Positions 1 through 5,739 of a stretch of 5,739 bases of DNA are shown here, one piece after another. How positions within the stretch are numbered: position 1 is the stretch's first letter; every line of letters begins with the position of its first letter. The DNA is taken from positions 1 through 5,739 of the forward strand of contig JARDZH010000169.1 of NCBI GenBank assembly GCA_029240955.1, written 5' to 3'. The notes under the pieces were generated by a model. That model saw only the letters and a list, made by a program, of their open reading frames with translations, was not told the origin of the DNA and ran no database searches. Made by a program: the position numbers and the translations under genes. This stretch comes from Pseudomonas sp. GTDB lineage: Bacteria > Pseudomonadota > Gammaproteobacteria > Pseudomonadales > Pseudomonadaceae.

Positions 1-380
1 ACAAACAGGTGGAGTTGATCAGCGGACGCTTGCAGAGCAAGTTCCTGGTCGTGAAGCTCAAGGGTCTCGATGATCGTGACGAAGCACGTCTTCTGTCCGG
101 TTACGAAATCTGCGTGCCGCGCAACCTGTTCCCTGATCTGGACGACGGCGAGTACTACTGGTACCAGCTCGAAGGCCTCAAGGTCATTGACCAGCTCGGG
201 CAACTGCTCGGGAAGATCGATCACCTGCTCGAAACCGGTTCGAACGATGTAATGGTTGTAAAGCCCTGCGCGGGTAGCCTCGATGATCGCGAACGCCTGT
301 TGCCCTATACGGAGCAATGCGTGTTGGCTGTCGACCTGGATGCCGGCGAGATGAAGGTGGAATGGGATGCGGACTTCTGA
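1..380 (+). CDS. rimM: Ribosome maturation factor RimM (3' part, cut by left edge)
   Basis: RimM binds ribosomal protein S19 and helps assemble and process the head of the 30S subunit in the cytoplasm. About 125 C-terminal residues are visible. The family is usually near 175-180 residues, so roughly the first 50 (part of the N-terminal RimM beta-barrel) lie outside the window. The frame is open from base 3 (Lys-Gln), so the GTG at base 9 is an internal valine and not a start. Visible family hallmarks are the linker into the PRC-barrel-like C-terminal domain ([14 protein letters not shown]), the [10 protein letters not shown] segment, the ERLLPY segment, and a C-terminus ending EWDADF, typical of RimM. 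It is followed after 5 bases by trmD, the standard operon order. The family call is firm; only the missing 5' end limits it. Confidence 0.96.
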   Translation, partial: KQVELISGRLQSKFLVVKLKGLDDRDEARLLSGYEICVPRNLFPDLDDGEYYWYQLEGLKVIDQLGQLLGKIDHLLETGSNDVMVVKPCAGSLDDRERLLPYTEQCVLAVDLDAGEMKVEWDADF

Positions 381-385
381 AAGCC

Positions 386-1138
386 ATGGCCAGCCTGCGC
401 ATAGAAGTCATCAGTTTGTTCCCGGAGATGTTTTCCGCCATCAGTGAATACGGCATCACCAGCCGTGCGGTGAAACAGGGGCTCATGCAGCTTACCTGTT
501 GGAATCCGCGGGATTACACCACTGATCGGCATCACACTGTGGACGATCGCCCATTTGGCGGTGGTCCGGGCATGGTGATGAAGATCAAGCCCCTCGAAGA
601 CGCTCTGGTTCAGGCCAGGCAAGCGGCGGGGGATGCGGCGAAGGTAATTTACCTGTCGCCACAAGGCCGCAGGCTGGATCAGTCGGCGGTACGCGAACTG
701 GCGCAAGAGGAAGCGATTATCCTCATCGCCGGTCGTTATGAAGGCATTGACGAGCGTTTTATTGATGCTCATGTCGATGAAGAGTGGTCGATTGGTGACT
801 ATGTTCTGTCTGGCGGCGAGCTGCCGGCGATGGTGCTGATCGACGCGGTTACGCGACTGCTGCCTGGAGCTTTAGGGCATGTGGACTCCGCGGAGGAAGA
901 CTCCTTCACGGACGGTCTGCTGGATTGCCCGCATTACACCCGACCTGAGGTGTATGCGGATCAGCGTGTTCCCGACGTGTTGCTAAGTGGCAATCACGCG
1001 CACATCCGGCGTTGGCGTTTGCAGCAGTCCCTTGGGCGGACCTACGAACGACGCGCTGATCTTCTGGAAAGCCGCTCGCTTTCTGGAGAAGAGAAGAAGC
1101 TGCTGGCGGAATACATCCGCGAGCGGGACGATAGTTAA
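386..1138 (+). CDS. trmD: tRNA (guanine-N1)-methyltransferase TrmD
   Basis: TrmD is an essential cytoplasmic SPOUT methyltransferase. It uses S-adenosylmethionine to make m1G37 next to the anticodon, which prevents +1 frameshifting. The product is 250 residues, the usual size. Family motifs are all present: FGGGPGMV (57-64); the trefoil-knot SAM loops YLSPQG (89-94), GRYEG (116-120) and [14 protein letters not shown] (136-149); Arg157; and the EDSF segment with the likely catalytic base Asp172 (Asp169 in E. coli). The HYTRP motif (183-187) and the C-terminal tRNA-binding helical domain follow. I chose the ATG at 386 because the first strand ([13 protein letters not shown]) then begins a few residues in, as in homologues. 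An in-frame ATG at 362, inside rimM, would add 8 residues and is less likely. No Shine-Dalgarno sequence precedes 386, so translation is probably coupled to rimM, whose stop is 5 bases upstream. Confidence 0.98.
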   Translation: MASLRIEVISLFPEMFSAISEYGITSRAVKQGLMQLTCWNPRDYTTDRHHTVDDRPFGGGPGMVMKIKPLEDALVQARQAAGDAAKVIYLSPQGRRLDQSAVRELAQEEAIILIAGRYEGIDERFIDAHVDEEWSIGDYVLSGGELPAMVLIDAVTRLLPGALGHVDSAEEDSFTDGLLDCPHYTRPEVYADQRVPDVLLSGNHAHIRRWRLQQSLGRTYERRADLLESRSLSGEEKKLLAEYIRERDDS

Positions 1139-1171
1139 CGTATCGATGGTTGATCCATACCGGATTACCTT

Positions 1172-1176
1172 AGGAG
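1172..1176 (+). promoter_or_regulatory. Strong Shine-Dalgarno site of rplS
   Basis: AGGAG lies 7 bases before the rplS ATG, a near-ideal ribosome binding site. It contrasts with trmD just upstream, which has none. This fits the known need to make far more L19 than RimM or TrmD from one mRNA (documented in E. coli; inferred here). Confidence 0.85.
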
Positions 1177-1183
1177 CACCAGC

Positions 1184-1534
1184 ATGACCAACAAAATCAT
1201 TCTTGCCCTCGAAGCAGAGCAGATGACCAAAGAGATCCCTACCTTTGCCCCGGGCGACACCGTTGTCGTTCAGGTGAAAGTGAAGGAAGGCGACCGCGCT
1301 CGTCTGCAAGCCTTTGAAGGTGTTGTAATCGCCAAGCGTAACCGTGGCGTGAACAGTGCTTTCACTGTTCGCAAGATCTCCAACGGCGTTGGCGTTGAGC
1401 GTACTTTCCAGACCTACAGCCCGCAAATCGACAGCCTGGCTGTGAAGCGTCGCGGTGACGTTCGCAAAGCCAAACTGTACTACCTGCGTGACCTGTCTGG
1501 TAAAGCAGCTCGCATCAAAGAAAAACTGTCCTGA
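1184..1534 (+). CDS. rplS: 50S ribosomal protein L19 (bL19)
   Basis: Structural protein of the large ribosomal subunit, located at the interface with the 30S subunit. The 116-residue length is typical. Recognisable L19 segments are [20 protein letters not shown] (about 21-40), the [21 protein letters not shown] region (about 44-64), GVGVERTF (about 68-75), [19 protein letters not shown] (about 84-102) and the basic C-terminus. The ATG at 1184 follows a good AGGAG site. The 45-base gap after trmD shows no clear promoter or terminator, so the gene is probably co-transcribed with rimM and trmD. Many codons are of the T-ending or AAA type (CGT, GTT, GGT, AAA), a bias typical of highly expressed ribosomal genes and visibly different from trmD and xerD. 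A strong terminator starts 16 bases after its stop. Confidence 0.99.
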   Translation: MTNKIILALEAEQMTKEIPTFAPGDTVVVQVKVKEGDRARLQAFEGVVIAKRNRGVNSAFTVRKISNGVGVERTFQTYSPQIDSLAVKRRGDVRKAKLYYLRDLSGKAARIKEKLS

Positions 1535-1550
1535 TACAGTTTTTCGATGC

Positions 1551-1579
1551 AAAAAAAGCAGCCTGAGGGCTGCTTTTTT
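1551..1579 (+). terminator. Intrinsic terminator after rplS
   Basis: A perfect GC-rich 6-bp stem (GCAGCC at 1558-1563 with GGCTGC at 1568-1573) encloses a TGAG loop and is followed by six T (1574-1579). Seven A (1551-1557) precede the stem, so six more A-T pairs can form and the element is nearly symmetric. It ends the rimM-trmD-rplS transcript. The A/T symmetry means it could also act on the opposite strand, although no convergent gene is seen. Confidence 0.95.
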
Positions 1580-1631
1580 GTTGCCCGCTGTTTGATGATT
1601 GACGTCCTGTCGCAAGCCTTGTCGAGTCACC

Positions 1632-2528
1632 ATGCCTGCTATTGATCACCCTTTGATTGACCGTTTTCTGGACGCGCTGTGGCTGGAAAAAGGCTTGTCC
1701 GATAACACTCGCGATGCTTATCGCAGCGACCTTGCACTGTTCAATGGCTGGTTGCAGGAGCGCAATCTCGAACTGCCCAGCGCGGGGCGTGACGCGATAC
1801 TCGATCATCTGAGCTGGCGCGTCGATCAGGCCTACAAGCCACGCTCCACGGCTCGGTTCCTTTCCGGTGCGCGTGGCTTCTATCGCTATCTGCTGCGCGA
1901 AAACCTCATCGCTGTTGATCCGACGCTGCAGATCGACATGCCCCAACTCGGCAAGCCGCTGCCCAAATCCCTGTCGGAAGCCGACGTCGAGGCACTGCTG
2001 GCAGCGCCGGACCTGAGTGAGCCAATCGGCGAGCGCGACCGGGCCATGCTCGAAGTGCTGTATGCCTGTGGCCTGCGAGTCACCGAACTGATCAGCCTGA
2101 CACTGGAGCAGGTCAACCTGCGTCAGGGCGTGTTGCGGGTGATGGGCAAGGGCAGCAAGGAGCGGCTCGTGCCGATGGGCGAAGAGGCCATTGTCTGGGT
2201 CGAGCGTTATCTGCGCGGTGCGCGCGACCAGATGCTCAATGGTCGGCCGAGCGACGTGCTGTTTCCCAGCCAGCGCGGTGAGCAGATGACCCGGCAGACG
2301 TTCTGGCATCGCATCAAGCATCAGGCGGCGGTCGCCGGGATCGGCAAGGCGCTGTCTCCGCATACCTTGCGCCATGCGTTCGCGACCCATTTGCTCAACC
2401 ATGGCGCCGACCTGCGAGTGGTGCAGATGCTGCTGGGCCATAGCGACCTGTCGACGACGCAGATCTACACCCATGTCGCCCGCGCGCGGCTGCAGGACAT
2501 GCACGCCAAACACCATCCGCGCGGGTAA
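1632..2528 (+). CDS. xerD: Site-specific tyrosine recombinase XerD
   Basis: XerD works with XerC and FtsK at the dif site to resolve chromosome dimers at division. The product is 298 residues, the same size as E. coli XerD. An N-terminal SAM-like core-binding domain (about 1-95) is followed by the C-terminal catalytic domain (about 112-298). All six catalytic residues can be placed: Arg149 (in ACGLRVTEL), Lys173 (in GKGSKERLVP), His244 and Arg247 (SPHTLRH), His270 (LLGHSDLSTTQ) and the nucleophile Tyr279 (QIYTHV). Both the match to XerD spacing and the MPAIDHPLIDRFLDALWLEKGL start favour XerD over XerC. The ATG at 1632 gives the family N-terminus; an in-frame TTG at 1599 would add 11 unconserved residues. 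The Shine-Dalgarno site is weak. The gene lies just past the rplS terminator and no convincing promoter is visible in the 51 bases between them. The last codons and the stop lie in a 12-base tandem repeat. Confidence 0.97.
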   Translation: MPAIDHPLIDRFLDALWLEKGLSDNTRDAYRSDLALFNGWLQERNLELPSAGRDAILDHLSWRVDQAYKPRSTARFLSGARGFYRYLLRENLIAVDPTLQIDMPQLGKPLPKSLSEADVEALLAAPDLSEPIGERDRAMLEVLYACGLRVTELISLTLEQVNLRQGVLRVMGKGSKERLVPMGEEAIVWVERYLRGARDQMLNGRPSDVLFPSQRGEQMTRQTFWHRIKHQAAVAGIGKALSPHTLRHAFATHLLNHGADLRVVQMLLGHSDLSTTQIYTHVARARLQDMHAKHHPRG

Positions 2529-2543
2529 TTTCGCGGGTAATTT
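2520..2543 (+). repeat. Perfect 12-base tandem duplication spanning the xerD stop
   Basis: CGCGGGTAATTT occurs twice head to tail (2520-2531 and 2532-2543) with no mismatch. The first copy holds the last codons and TAA stop of xerD (2526-2528). Because 12 is a multiple of three, the second copy places another TAA in the same frame at 2538-2540. Slipped-strand duplication is the simplest origin (inference). Confidence 0.9.
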
Positions 2544-2663
2544 GCGCCGCGTCTTACGTCACTCCGGGTCCGTGTTACAAGGCTTATGTGGTAGGCTTTG
2601 CCGGTTTCGCAGATCGAGGCCGGGATGCTTGCCCTTGACCATCGCCGGTCTGTCCGCCGTTAT

Positions 2664-2668
2664 AGGAG
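2664..2668 (+). promoter_or_regulatory. Shine-Dalgarno site of dsbC
   Basis: AGGAG lies 5 bases before the ATG at 2674. It fixes the dsbC start within an open frame that runs back into xerD with no earlier plausible start giving a signal peptide. Confidence 0.8.
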
Positions 2669-2673
2669 TTTCC

Positions 2674-3414
2674 ATGCGTTTGCCTCAGTTTTTTGCCGCA
2701 GCCGTCGTCGCGCTGGCCGGCACTTTCAGTACCCTTGCCCTGGCCGCAGCGGCGCCCGAACAAGCCATTCGCAAAACCCTTGAATCGCTCCAGCTCGAAG
2801 TACCGGTGGAAAGCATCGCGGCCAGCCCGCTGAACAACCTGTACGAAGTCAAACTCAAGGGCGGCCGCGTCCTGTACGCCAGTGCCGACGGCCAGTTCGT
2901 GATGCAGGGCTACCTGTTCCAGATTCAGGACGGCAAACCGGTCAACCTGACCGAGAAGACCGAGCGCCAGGCAATCTCCAAAACCATCAACGCCATTCCA
3001 GCGGCCGAGATGGTGGTGTATCCGGCAGTCGGCGAGGCCAAATCGCACATCACGGTGTTCACTGACACCACATGCCCTTACTGCCACAAGCTGCACGAAG
3101 AAGTCGCTCAGCTGAACAAGATGGGCATCGAAGTTCGCTATCTGGCATTTCCGCGTCAGGGACCTGGCTCGGAAGGCGACAAGCAACTGCAGGCCGTCTG
3201 GTGCTCCAAGGACCGCAAGGCCGCCATGGACCGTATGGTCGACGGCAAGGACATCAAGGCCGACAAGTGCGAGAACCCGGTTGGCAAGCAATTTGAAATG
3301 GGGCAGTCGATCGGCGTGAACGGTACGCCGGCGATCGTTCTGGCCGACGGCCAGCTGATCCCGGGCTACCAGCCGGCTGCTCAGGTTGCGAAACTGGCGC
3401 TCGGCGCCAAGTAA
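2674..3414 (+). CDS. dsbC: Periplasmic thiol:disulfide isomerase DsbC
   Basis: DsbC is a V-shaped dimeric isomerase that reshuffles wrong disulfides in periplasmic proteins and is kept reduced by DsbD. The product is 246 residues. Residues 1 to about 24 form a signal peptide: a short basic start (MRL), a hydrophobic stretch, then an ALA cleavage motif before AAAPEQ. An N-terminal dimerisation domain follows (about 27-90, including ASPLNNLYEVKLKGGRVLYAS and the YLFQIQDGKPVNLTE segment), then a linker and a thioredoxin-fold domain with active site CPYC (Cys134 and Cys137) and a cis-proline loop GTPA (Pro219). A second cysteine pair, Cys177 and Cys199, matches the structural disulfide of the family. 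AFPRQG (158-163) is also conserved. The CPYC motif (rather than the CPHC of DsbA) and the dimerisation domain support DsbC; DsbG is less likely. The gene is 145 bases after xerD, and no terminator is seen between them, so readthrough from xerD is possible. Confidence 0.96.
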   Translation: MRLPQFFAAAVVALAGTFSTLALAAAAPEQAIRKTLESLQLEVPVESIAASPLNNLYEVKLKGGRVLYASADGQFVMQGYLFQIQDGKPVNLTEKTERQAISKTINAIPAAEMVVYPAVGEAKSHITVFTDTTCPYCHKLHEEVAQLNKMGIEVRYLAFPRQGPGSEGDKQLQAVWCSKDRKAAMDRMVDGKDIKADKCENPVGKQFEMGQSIGVNGTPAIVLADGQLIPGYQPAAQVAKLALGAK

Positions 3415-3422
3415 CACCGCTT

Positions 3423-3439
3423 CGTCAGTCTGTCTGACG
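3423..3439 (+). repeat. Small perfect inverted repeat downstream of dsbC
   Basis: CGTCAG (3423-3428) and CTGACG (3434-3439) form a perfect 6-bp stem with a 5-base loop, starting 8 bases after the dsbC stop. No T run follows, so it is not a terminator by itself. It is the first of three hairpins in this gap. Confidence 0.6.
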
Positions 3440-3444
3440 GCGTT

Positions 3445-3469
3445 GAGGCGGCGACCCGGTCGCTGCCTC
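3445..3469 (+). repeat. Stable 11-bp hairpin between dsbC and hom
   Basis: GAGGCGGCGAC (3445-3455) pairs with GTCGCTGCCTC (3459-3469) through 11 consecutive pairs, one of them G-U, around a 3-base loop. It is GC-rich and should be very stable as RNA. The bases after it (GTCATATTGG) are not a T tract. It could be a 3'-end stabiliser for dsbC mRNA, a rho-type or weak terminator, or a leader structure for hom. Confidence 0.65.
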
Positions 3470-3479
3470 GTCATATTGG

Positions 3480-3506
3480 AGCCGTACGTGAGCGTGCGGC
3501 TGTTTT
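3480..3506 (+). terminator. Terminator-like hairpin 42 bases before hom
   Basis: AGCCGTACG (3480-3488) pairs with CGTGCGGCT (3493-3501) in nine consecutive pairs, one G-U, around a TGAG loop. GTTTT follows, giving a short T run. This is the layout of a modest intrinsic terminator and would end the dsbC transcript. The T run is short, so efficiency is uncertain. It lies so close to hom that any hom promoter upstream of it would place the hairpin in the hom leader, making attenuation a second possibility. Confidence 0.5.
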
Positions 3507-3535
3507 CACGGCCGGTCCGGGATCGGTCGTTTTAC

Positions 3536-3541
3536 GGGGAG
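3536..3541 (+). promoter_or_regulatory. Shine-Dalgarno site that fixes the GTG start of hom
   Basis: GGGGAG lies 7 bases before GTG 3549. There is no other start codon in this frame between the upstream in-frame stop (TGA at 3489) and 3549, so the site and the frame together settle the non-ATG start. Confidence 0.8.
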
Positions 3542-3548
3542 TACATCA

Positions 3549-4853
3549 GTGAAACCGGTCAAAGTAGGCATTTGTGGGCTGGGTACTGTCGGTGGCGGTA
3601 CCTTCAACGTGCTTCAGCGTAACGCCGAGGAGATTGCCCGCCGTGCCGGGCGTGGAATCGAGGTGGCGCAGATTGCCGTTCGTACACCAAACCCCAACTG
3701 CCAGATTACCGGTACCCCGACGACCCCGGACGTGTTCGCCGTGGCGACCAACCCGGAAATCGACATCGTCGTCGAGCTGATCGGTGGCTATACCGTCGCC
3801 CGAGAACTGGTGCTCAAGGCCATCGACAACGGCAAGCATGTGGTCACCGCCAACAAGGCGCTGATCGCTGTGCACGGCAACGAGATTTTTGCCAAAGCGC
3901 GCGAGAAGGGCGTCATCGTTGCGTTCGAAGCCGCAGTGGCAGGCGGCATTCCAGTGATCAAGGCGATCCGCGAAGGTCTGTCGGCGAACCGCATCAACTG
4001 GCTGGCGGGCATCATCAACGGCACCGGCAACTTCATCCTCACCGAGATGCGTGAAAAAGGCCGCACCTTCCCCGACGTGCTGGCCGAAGCTCAGGCCTTG
4101 GGCTACGCCGAAGCGGACCCGACTTTCGACGTTGAAGGCATCGACGCTGCCCACAAGCTGACCATTCTGGCCTCGATTGCATTCGGCATTCCCCTGCAGT
4201 TCGACAAGGCGTACACCGAAGGCATCACCAAACTGACCACCGCCGACGTCAACTATGCCGAAGCGCTGGGTTACCGTATCAAGCACCTGGGCGTGGCACG
4301 CAGCACCGCGCAGGGTATCGAATTGCGCGTGCACCCGACGCTGATCCCGGCCGACCGCCTGATCGCCAACGTCAACGGCGTGATGAACGCGGTCATGGTC
4401 AATGGCGACGCCTCCGGCTCGACGCTGTTCTATGGCGCCGGCGCCGGCATGGAGCCGACTGCATCGTCTGTGGTCGCCGATCTGGTGGACGTGGTTCGTG
4501 CGATGACGTCCGACCCCGAGAACCGCGTGCCGCATCTGGCCTTCCAGCCCGATTCGCTGTCCGCGCACCCGATCCTGCCGATCGAAGCCTGCGAAAGCGC
4601 CTATTACCTGCGCATCCAGGCCAAGGATCACCCGGGCGTGCTGGCGCAGGTCGCAAGCATACTGTCCGAGCGCGGCATCAACATCGAGTCGATCATGCAG
4701 AAAGAGGCCGAGGAAATTGACGGTCTCGTGCCGATGATCCTGCTGACCCATCGCGTGGTCGAGCAGCGCATCAACGACGCGATCACCGCACTGGAAGCGT
4801 TGCAGGGTGTCGTGGGTCCGGTCGTTCGCATCCGTGTGGAACATTTGAATTAA
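3549..4853 (+). CDS. hom: Homoserine dehydrogenase (monofunctional, ACT-domain type)
   Basis: Catalyses NAD(P)H-dependent reduction of aspartate-semialdehyde to homoserine, the branch to threonine and methionine. The product has 434 residues, typical of the stand-alone enzyme with no aspartokinase fused. The N-terminal Rossmann domain has GLGTVG (10-15). TANKAL carries the likely catalytic Lys103. The substrate-domain signature GYAEADPTFDVEGIDAAHKL (185-204) contains Glu188, Asp199 and Lys203, which I align with Glu208, Asp219 and Lys223 of the yeast enzyme. A C-terminal ACT domain (about 352-430, including AKDHPGVLAQVASILSERGI) suggests feedback control by threonine, as known for this type. 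The start is GTG behind a good GGGGAG site. The gene follows three hairpins after dsbC and precedes thrC by 38 bases, so hom and thrC are probably one operon. Confidence 0.98.
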   Translation: MKPVKVGICGLGTVGGGTFNVLQRNAEEIARRAGRGIEVAQIAVRTPNPNCQITGTPTTPDVFAVATNPEIDIVVELIGGYTVARELVLKAIDNGKHVVTANKALIAVHGNEIFAKAREKGVIVAFEAAVAGGIPVIKAIREGLSANRINWLAGIINGTGNFILTEMREKGRTFPDVLAEAQALGYAEADPTFDVEGIDAAHKLTILASIAFGIPLQFDKAYTEGITKLTTADVNYAEALGYRIKHLGVARSTAQGIELRVHPTLIPADRLIANVNGVMNAVMVNGDASGSTLFYGAGAGMEPTASSVVADLVDVVRAMTSDPENRVPHLAFQPDSLSAHPILPIEACESAYYLRIQAKDHPGVLAQVASILSERGINIESIMQKEAEEIDGLVPMILLTHRVVEQRINDAITALEALQGVVGPVVRIRVEHLN

Positions 4854-4856
4854 GTC

Positions 4857-4886
4857 AGCCGCAAGCGGCTCAAACCAAAGGTTTGA
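4857..4886 (+). promoter_or_regulatory. Two adjacent perfect hairpins in the hom-thrC gap
   Basis: AGCCG (4857-4861) pairs with CGGCT (4866-4870) around CAAG, and directly next to it CAAACC (4871-4876) pairs with GGTTTG (4880-4885) around AAA. Together they fill almost all of the 38-base gap. Neither is followed by a T tract, so they are not intrinsic terminators. The second stem ends 6 bases before the thrC ATG and overlaps its only Shine-Dalgarno-like bases (GAAG at 4885-4888), so it could limit or couple thrC translation. The pairing is seen directly; the role is inferred. Confidence 0.6.
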
Positions 4887-4891
4887 AGAAA

Positions 4892-5739
4892 ATGCGCTAT
4901 ATCAGTACTCGCGGCCAAGCGCCTGCATTGAATTTCGAAGACGTGCTGCTGACCGGCCTTGCCAGCGACGGCGGCCTGTATGTGCCGGAAAACCTGCCGC
5001 GTTTCACTCAGGAAGAAATCGCTTCCTGGGCAGGCCTGCCTTATCACGAGCTCGCCTTCCGCGTGATGCGTCCTTTCGTGGCCGGCAGCATTCCCGATGC
5101 CGACTTCAAGAAGATCCTTGAAGAAACCTACGGTGTGTTCACTCACAGCTCGGTAGCGCCTCTGCGCCAGCTCAACGGCAACGAGTGGGTGATGGAGCTG
5201 TTCCACGGCCCGACCCTGGCGTTCAAGGACTTTGCACTGCAGCTGCTTGGTCGCCTGCTCGACTACGTGCTGGCCAAGCGTGGCGAGCGCGTCGTGATCA
5301 TCGGCGCGACTTCCGGCGACACCGGCTCGGCGGCGATCGAAGGCTGCCGTCGTTGCGACAACGTCGACATCTTCATCCTGCACCCCAACAACCGTGTTTC
5401 GGACGTTCAGCGCCGTCAGATGACCACCATCTTCGGCGACAACATCCATAACATCGCGGTGGAAGGCAACTTCGACGACTGCCAGGAAATGGTCAAGGCG
5501 AGCTTCGCCGATCAGAGCTTCCTCAAAGGCACGCGTCTGGTCGCGGTCAACTCGATCAACTGGGCGCGGATCATGGCCCAGATCGTCTACTACTTCCACG
5601 CTGCACTGCAGTTGGGCGGCCCGGCGCGCTCGGTCGCGTTCTCGGTGCCGACCGGCAACTTCGGCGACATCTTCGCCGGCTACCTGGCGCGCAACATGGG
5701 CCTGCCGATCAGCCAGCTGGTGGTCGCCACCAACCGCAA
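4892..5739 (+). CDS. thrC: Threonine synthase (5' part, cut by right edge)
   Basis: A pyridoxal-phosphate enzyme that converts O-phosphohomoserine to threonine, the last step of the pathway. The visible part is 282 full residues; Pseudomonas enzymes are, as I recall, near 470, so about 60 percent is present and the frame is open to the window edge. The N-terminus MRYISTRGQAPALNFEDVLL fits the long (E. coli-like) ThrC class. Key features are HGPTLAFKDFA with the PLP lysine at Lys112, GATSGDTGSAA (138-148), VNSINWARI (219-227) and the cofactor phosphate loop PTGNFGD (253-259). The ATG at 4892 has only a weak site (GAAG) ahead of it, just after two hairpins. It probably shares a transcript with hom. 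No homoserine kinase gene is seen between them, so phosphohomoserine must come from a kinase encoded elsewhere. Confidence 0.97.
   Translation, partial: MRYISTRGQAPALNFEDVLLTGLASDGGLYVPENLPRFTQEEIASWAGLPYHELAFRVMRPFVAGSIPDADFKKILEETYGVFTHSSVAPLRQLNGNEWVMELFHGPTLAFKDFALQLLGRLLDYVLAKRGERVVIIGATSGDTGSAAIEGCRRCDNVDIFILHPNNRVSDVQRRQMTTIFGDNIHNIAVEGNFDDCQEMVKASFADQSFLKGTRLVAVNSINWARIMAQIVYYFHAALQLGGPARSVAFSVPTGNFGDIFAGYLARNMGLPISQLVVATNR

Noticed and set aside
317..385. Upstream extension of trmD into rimM
   Set aside because: The 23 extra residues do not match the TrmD N-terminus, which begins just before the first beta strand at ATG 386.
1146..1158. Small inverted repeat (ATGG/CCAT) between trmD and rplS
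   Set aside because: A 4-bp stem is easily found by chance and no terminator tail follows.
2589..2664. Possible dsbC promoters: TGGTAGGCT (2589-2597) as an extended -10, or TTGACC (2635-2640) as a -35
   Set aside because: The first lacks a -35 at proper distance. The second has no good -10, and would start transcription on top of the ribosome binding site. Neither is strong enough to annotate.
2374..2673. In-frame upstream extension of dsbC reaching 100 codons into xerD
   Set aside because: The extension is Arg/Cys/Pro-rich, overlaps the xerD catalytic region in another frame, and would bury the clear signal peptide. AGGAG before ATG 2674 marks the real start.
2529..2673. Search for a terminator between xerD and dsbC
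   Set aside because: Apart from the 12-base tandem repeat, I see only 3-4 bp stems and no T run, so no terminator is called.
3488..3622. Small GTG-started frame across the hom start as a possible leader peptide
   Set aside because: It overlaps the hom coding region by 74 bases, has no Shine-Dalgarno site, and shows no run of Thr, Ile or Met codons that an attenuator would need.
3546..4844. 432-codon open frame on the - strand covering nearly all of hom
   Set aside because: It is the antisense shadow of a strongly biased GC-rich gene. The translation is rich in Arg, His, Asp, Gly and Val with no recognisable domain, while the + strand frame is unmistakably homoserine dehydrogenase. Similar long - strand frames opposite xerD (1515-2516), dsbC (2584-3474), rplS (983-1633) and thrC (4850-5599) are rejected for the same reason.

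Overview
The window is a stretch of ordinary bacterial core chromosome, all genes on the + strand. The proteins, the gene order and the GC-rich codon use point to Pseudomonas (Gammaproteobacteria). The TrmD N-terminus looks to me more like the fluorescens/syringae side of the genus than P. aeruginosa; that is recognition from memory, not a search. There is no mobile element, CRISPR array, tRNA or rRNA, and no stretch over 300 bases lacks a gene.

Layout: (1) 1-1534 is the distal part of the rpsP-rimM-trmD-rplS ribosome/tRNA maturation operon: the 3' part of rimM, then trmD 5 bases later, then rplS behind a strong ribosome binding site. A strong intrinsic terminator at 1551-1579 closes it. (2) 1632-2528 is xerD, the dif-site tyrosine recombinase. 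Its stop codon lies inside a perfect 12-base tandem duplication. (3) 2674-3414 is dsbC, a periplasmic disulfide isomerase with a signal peptide. (4) 3549-5739 is the threonine branch: hom (GTG start, complete) and thrC (cut by the right edge).

Functionally there are three themes: translation machinery (RimM matures the 30S head, TrmD makes m1G37 in tRNA, L19 sits at the subunit interface), chromosome dimer resolution and envelope protein folding (XerD, DsbC), and aspartate-family amino acid synthesis (Hom makes homoserine; ThrC makes threonine from O-phosphohomoserine). No homoserine kinase gene lies between hom and thrC, unlike the E. coli thrABC order.

I found no undescribed system. The parts that deserve a second look are non-coding: a run of three hairpins between dsbC and hom, the last terminator-like and only 42 bases before hom; two back-to-back perfect hairpins filling the hom-thrC gap; the 12-base duplication at the xerD stop; and the contrast between the missing ribosome binding site of trmD and the strong one of rplS.
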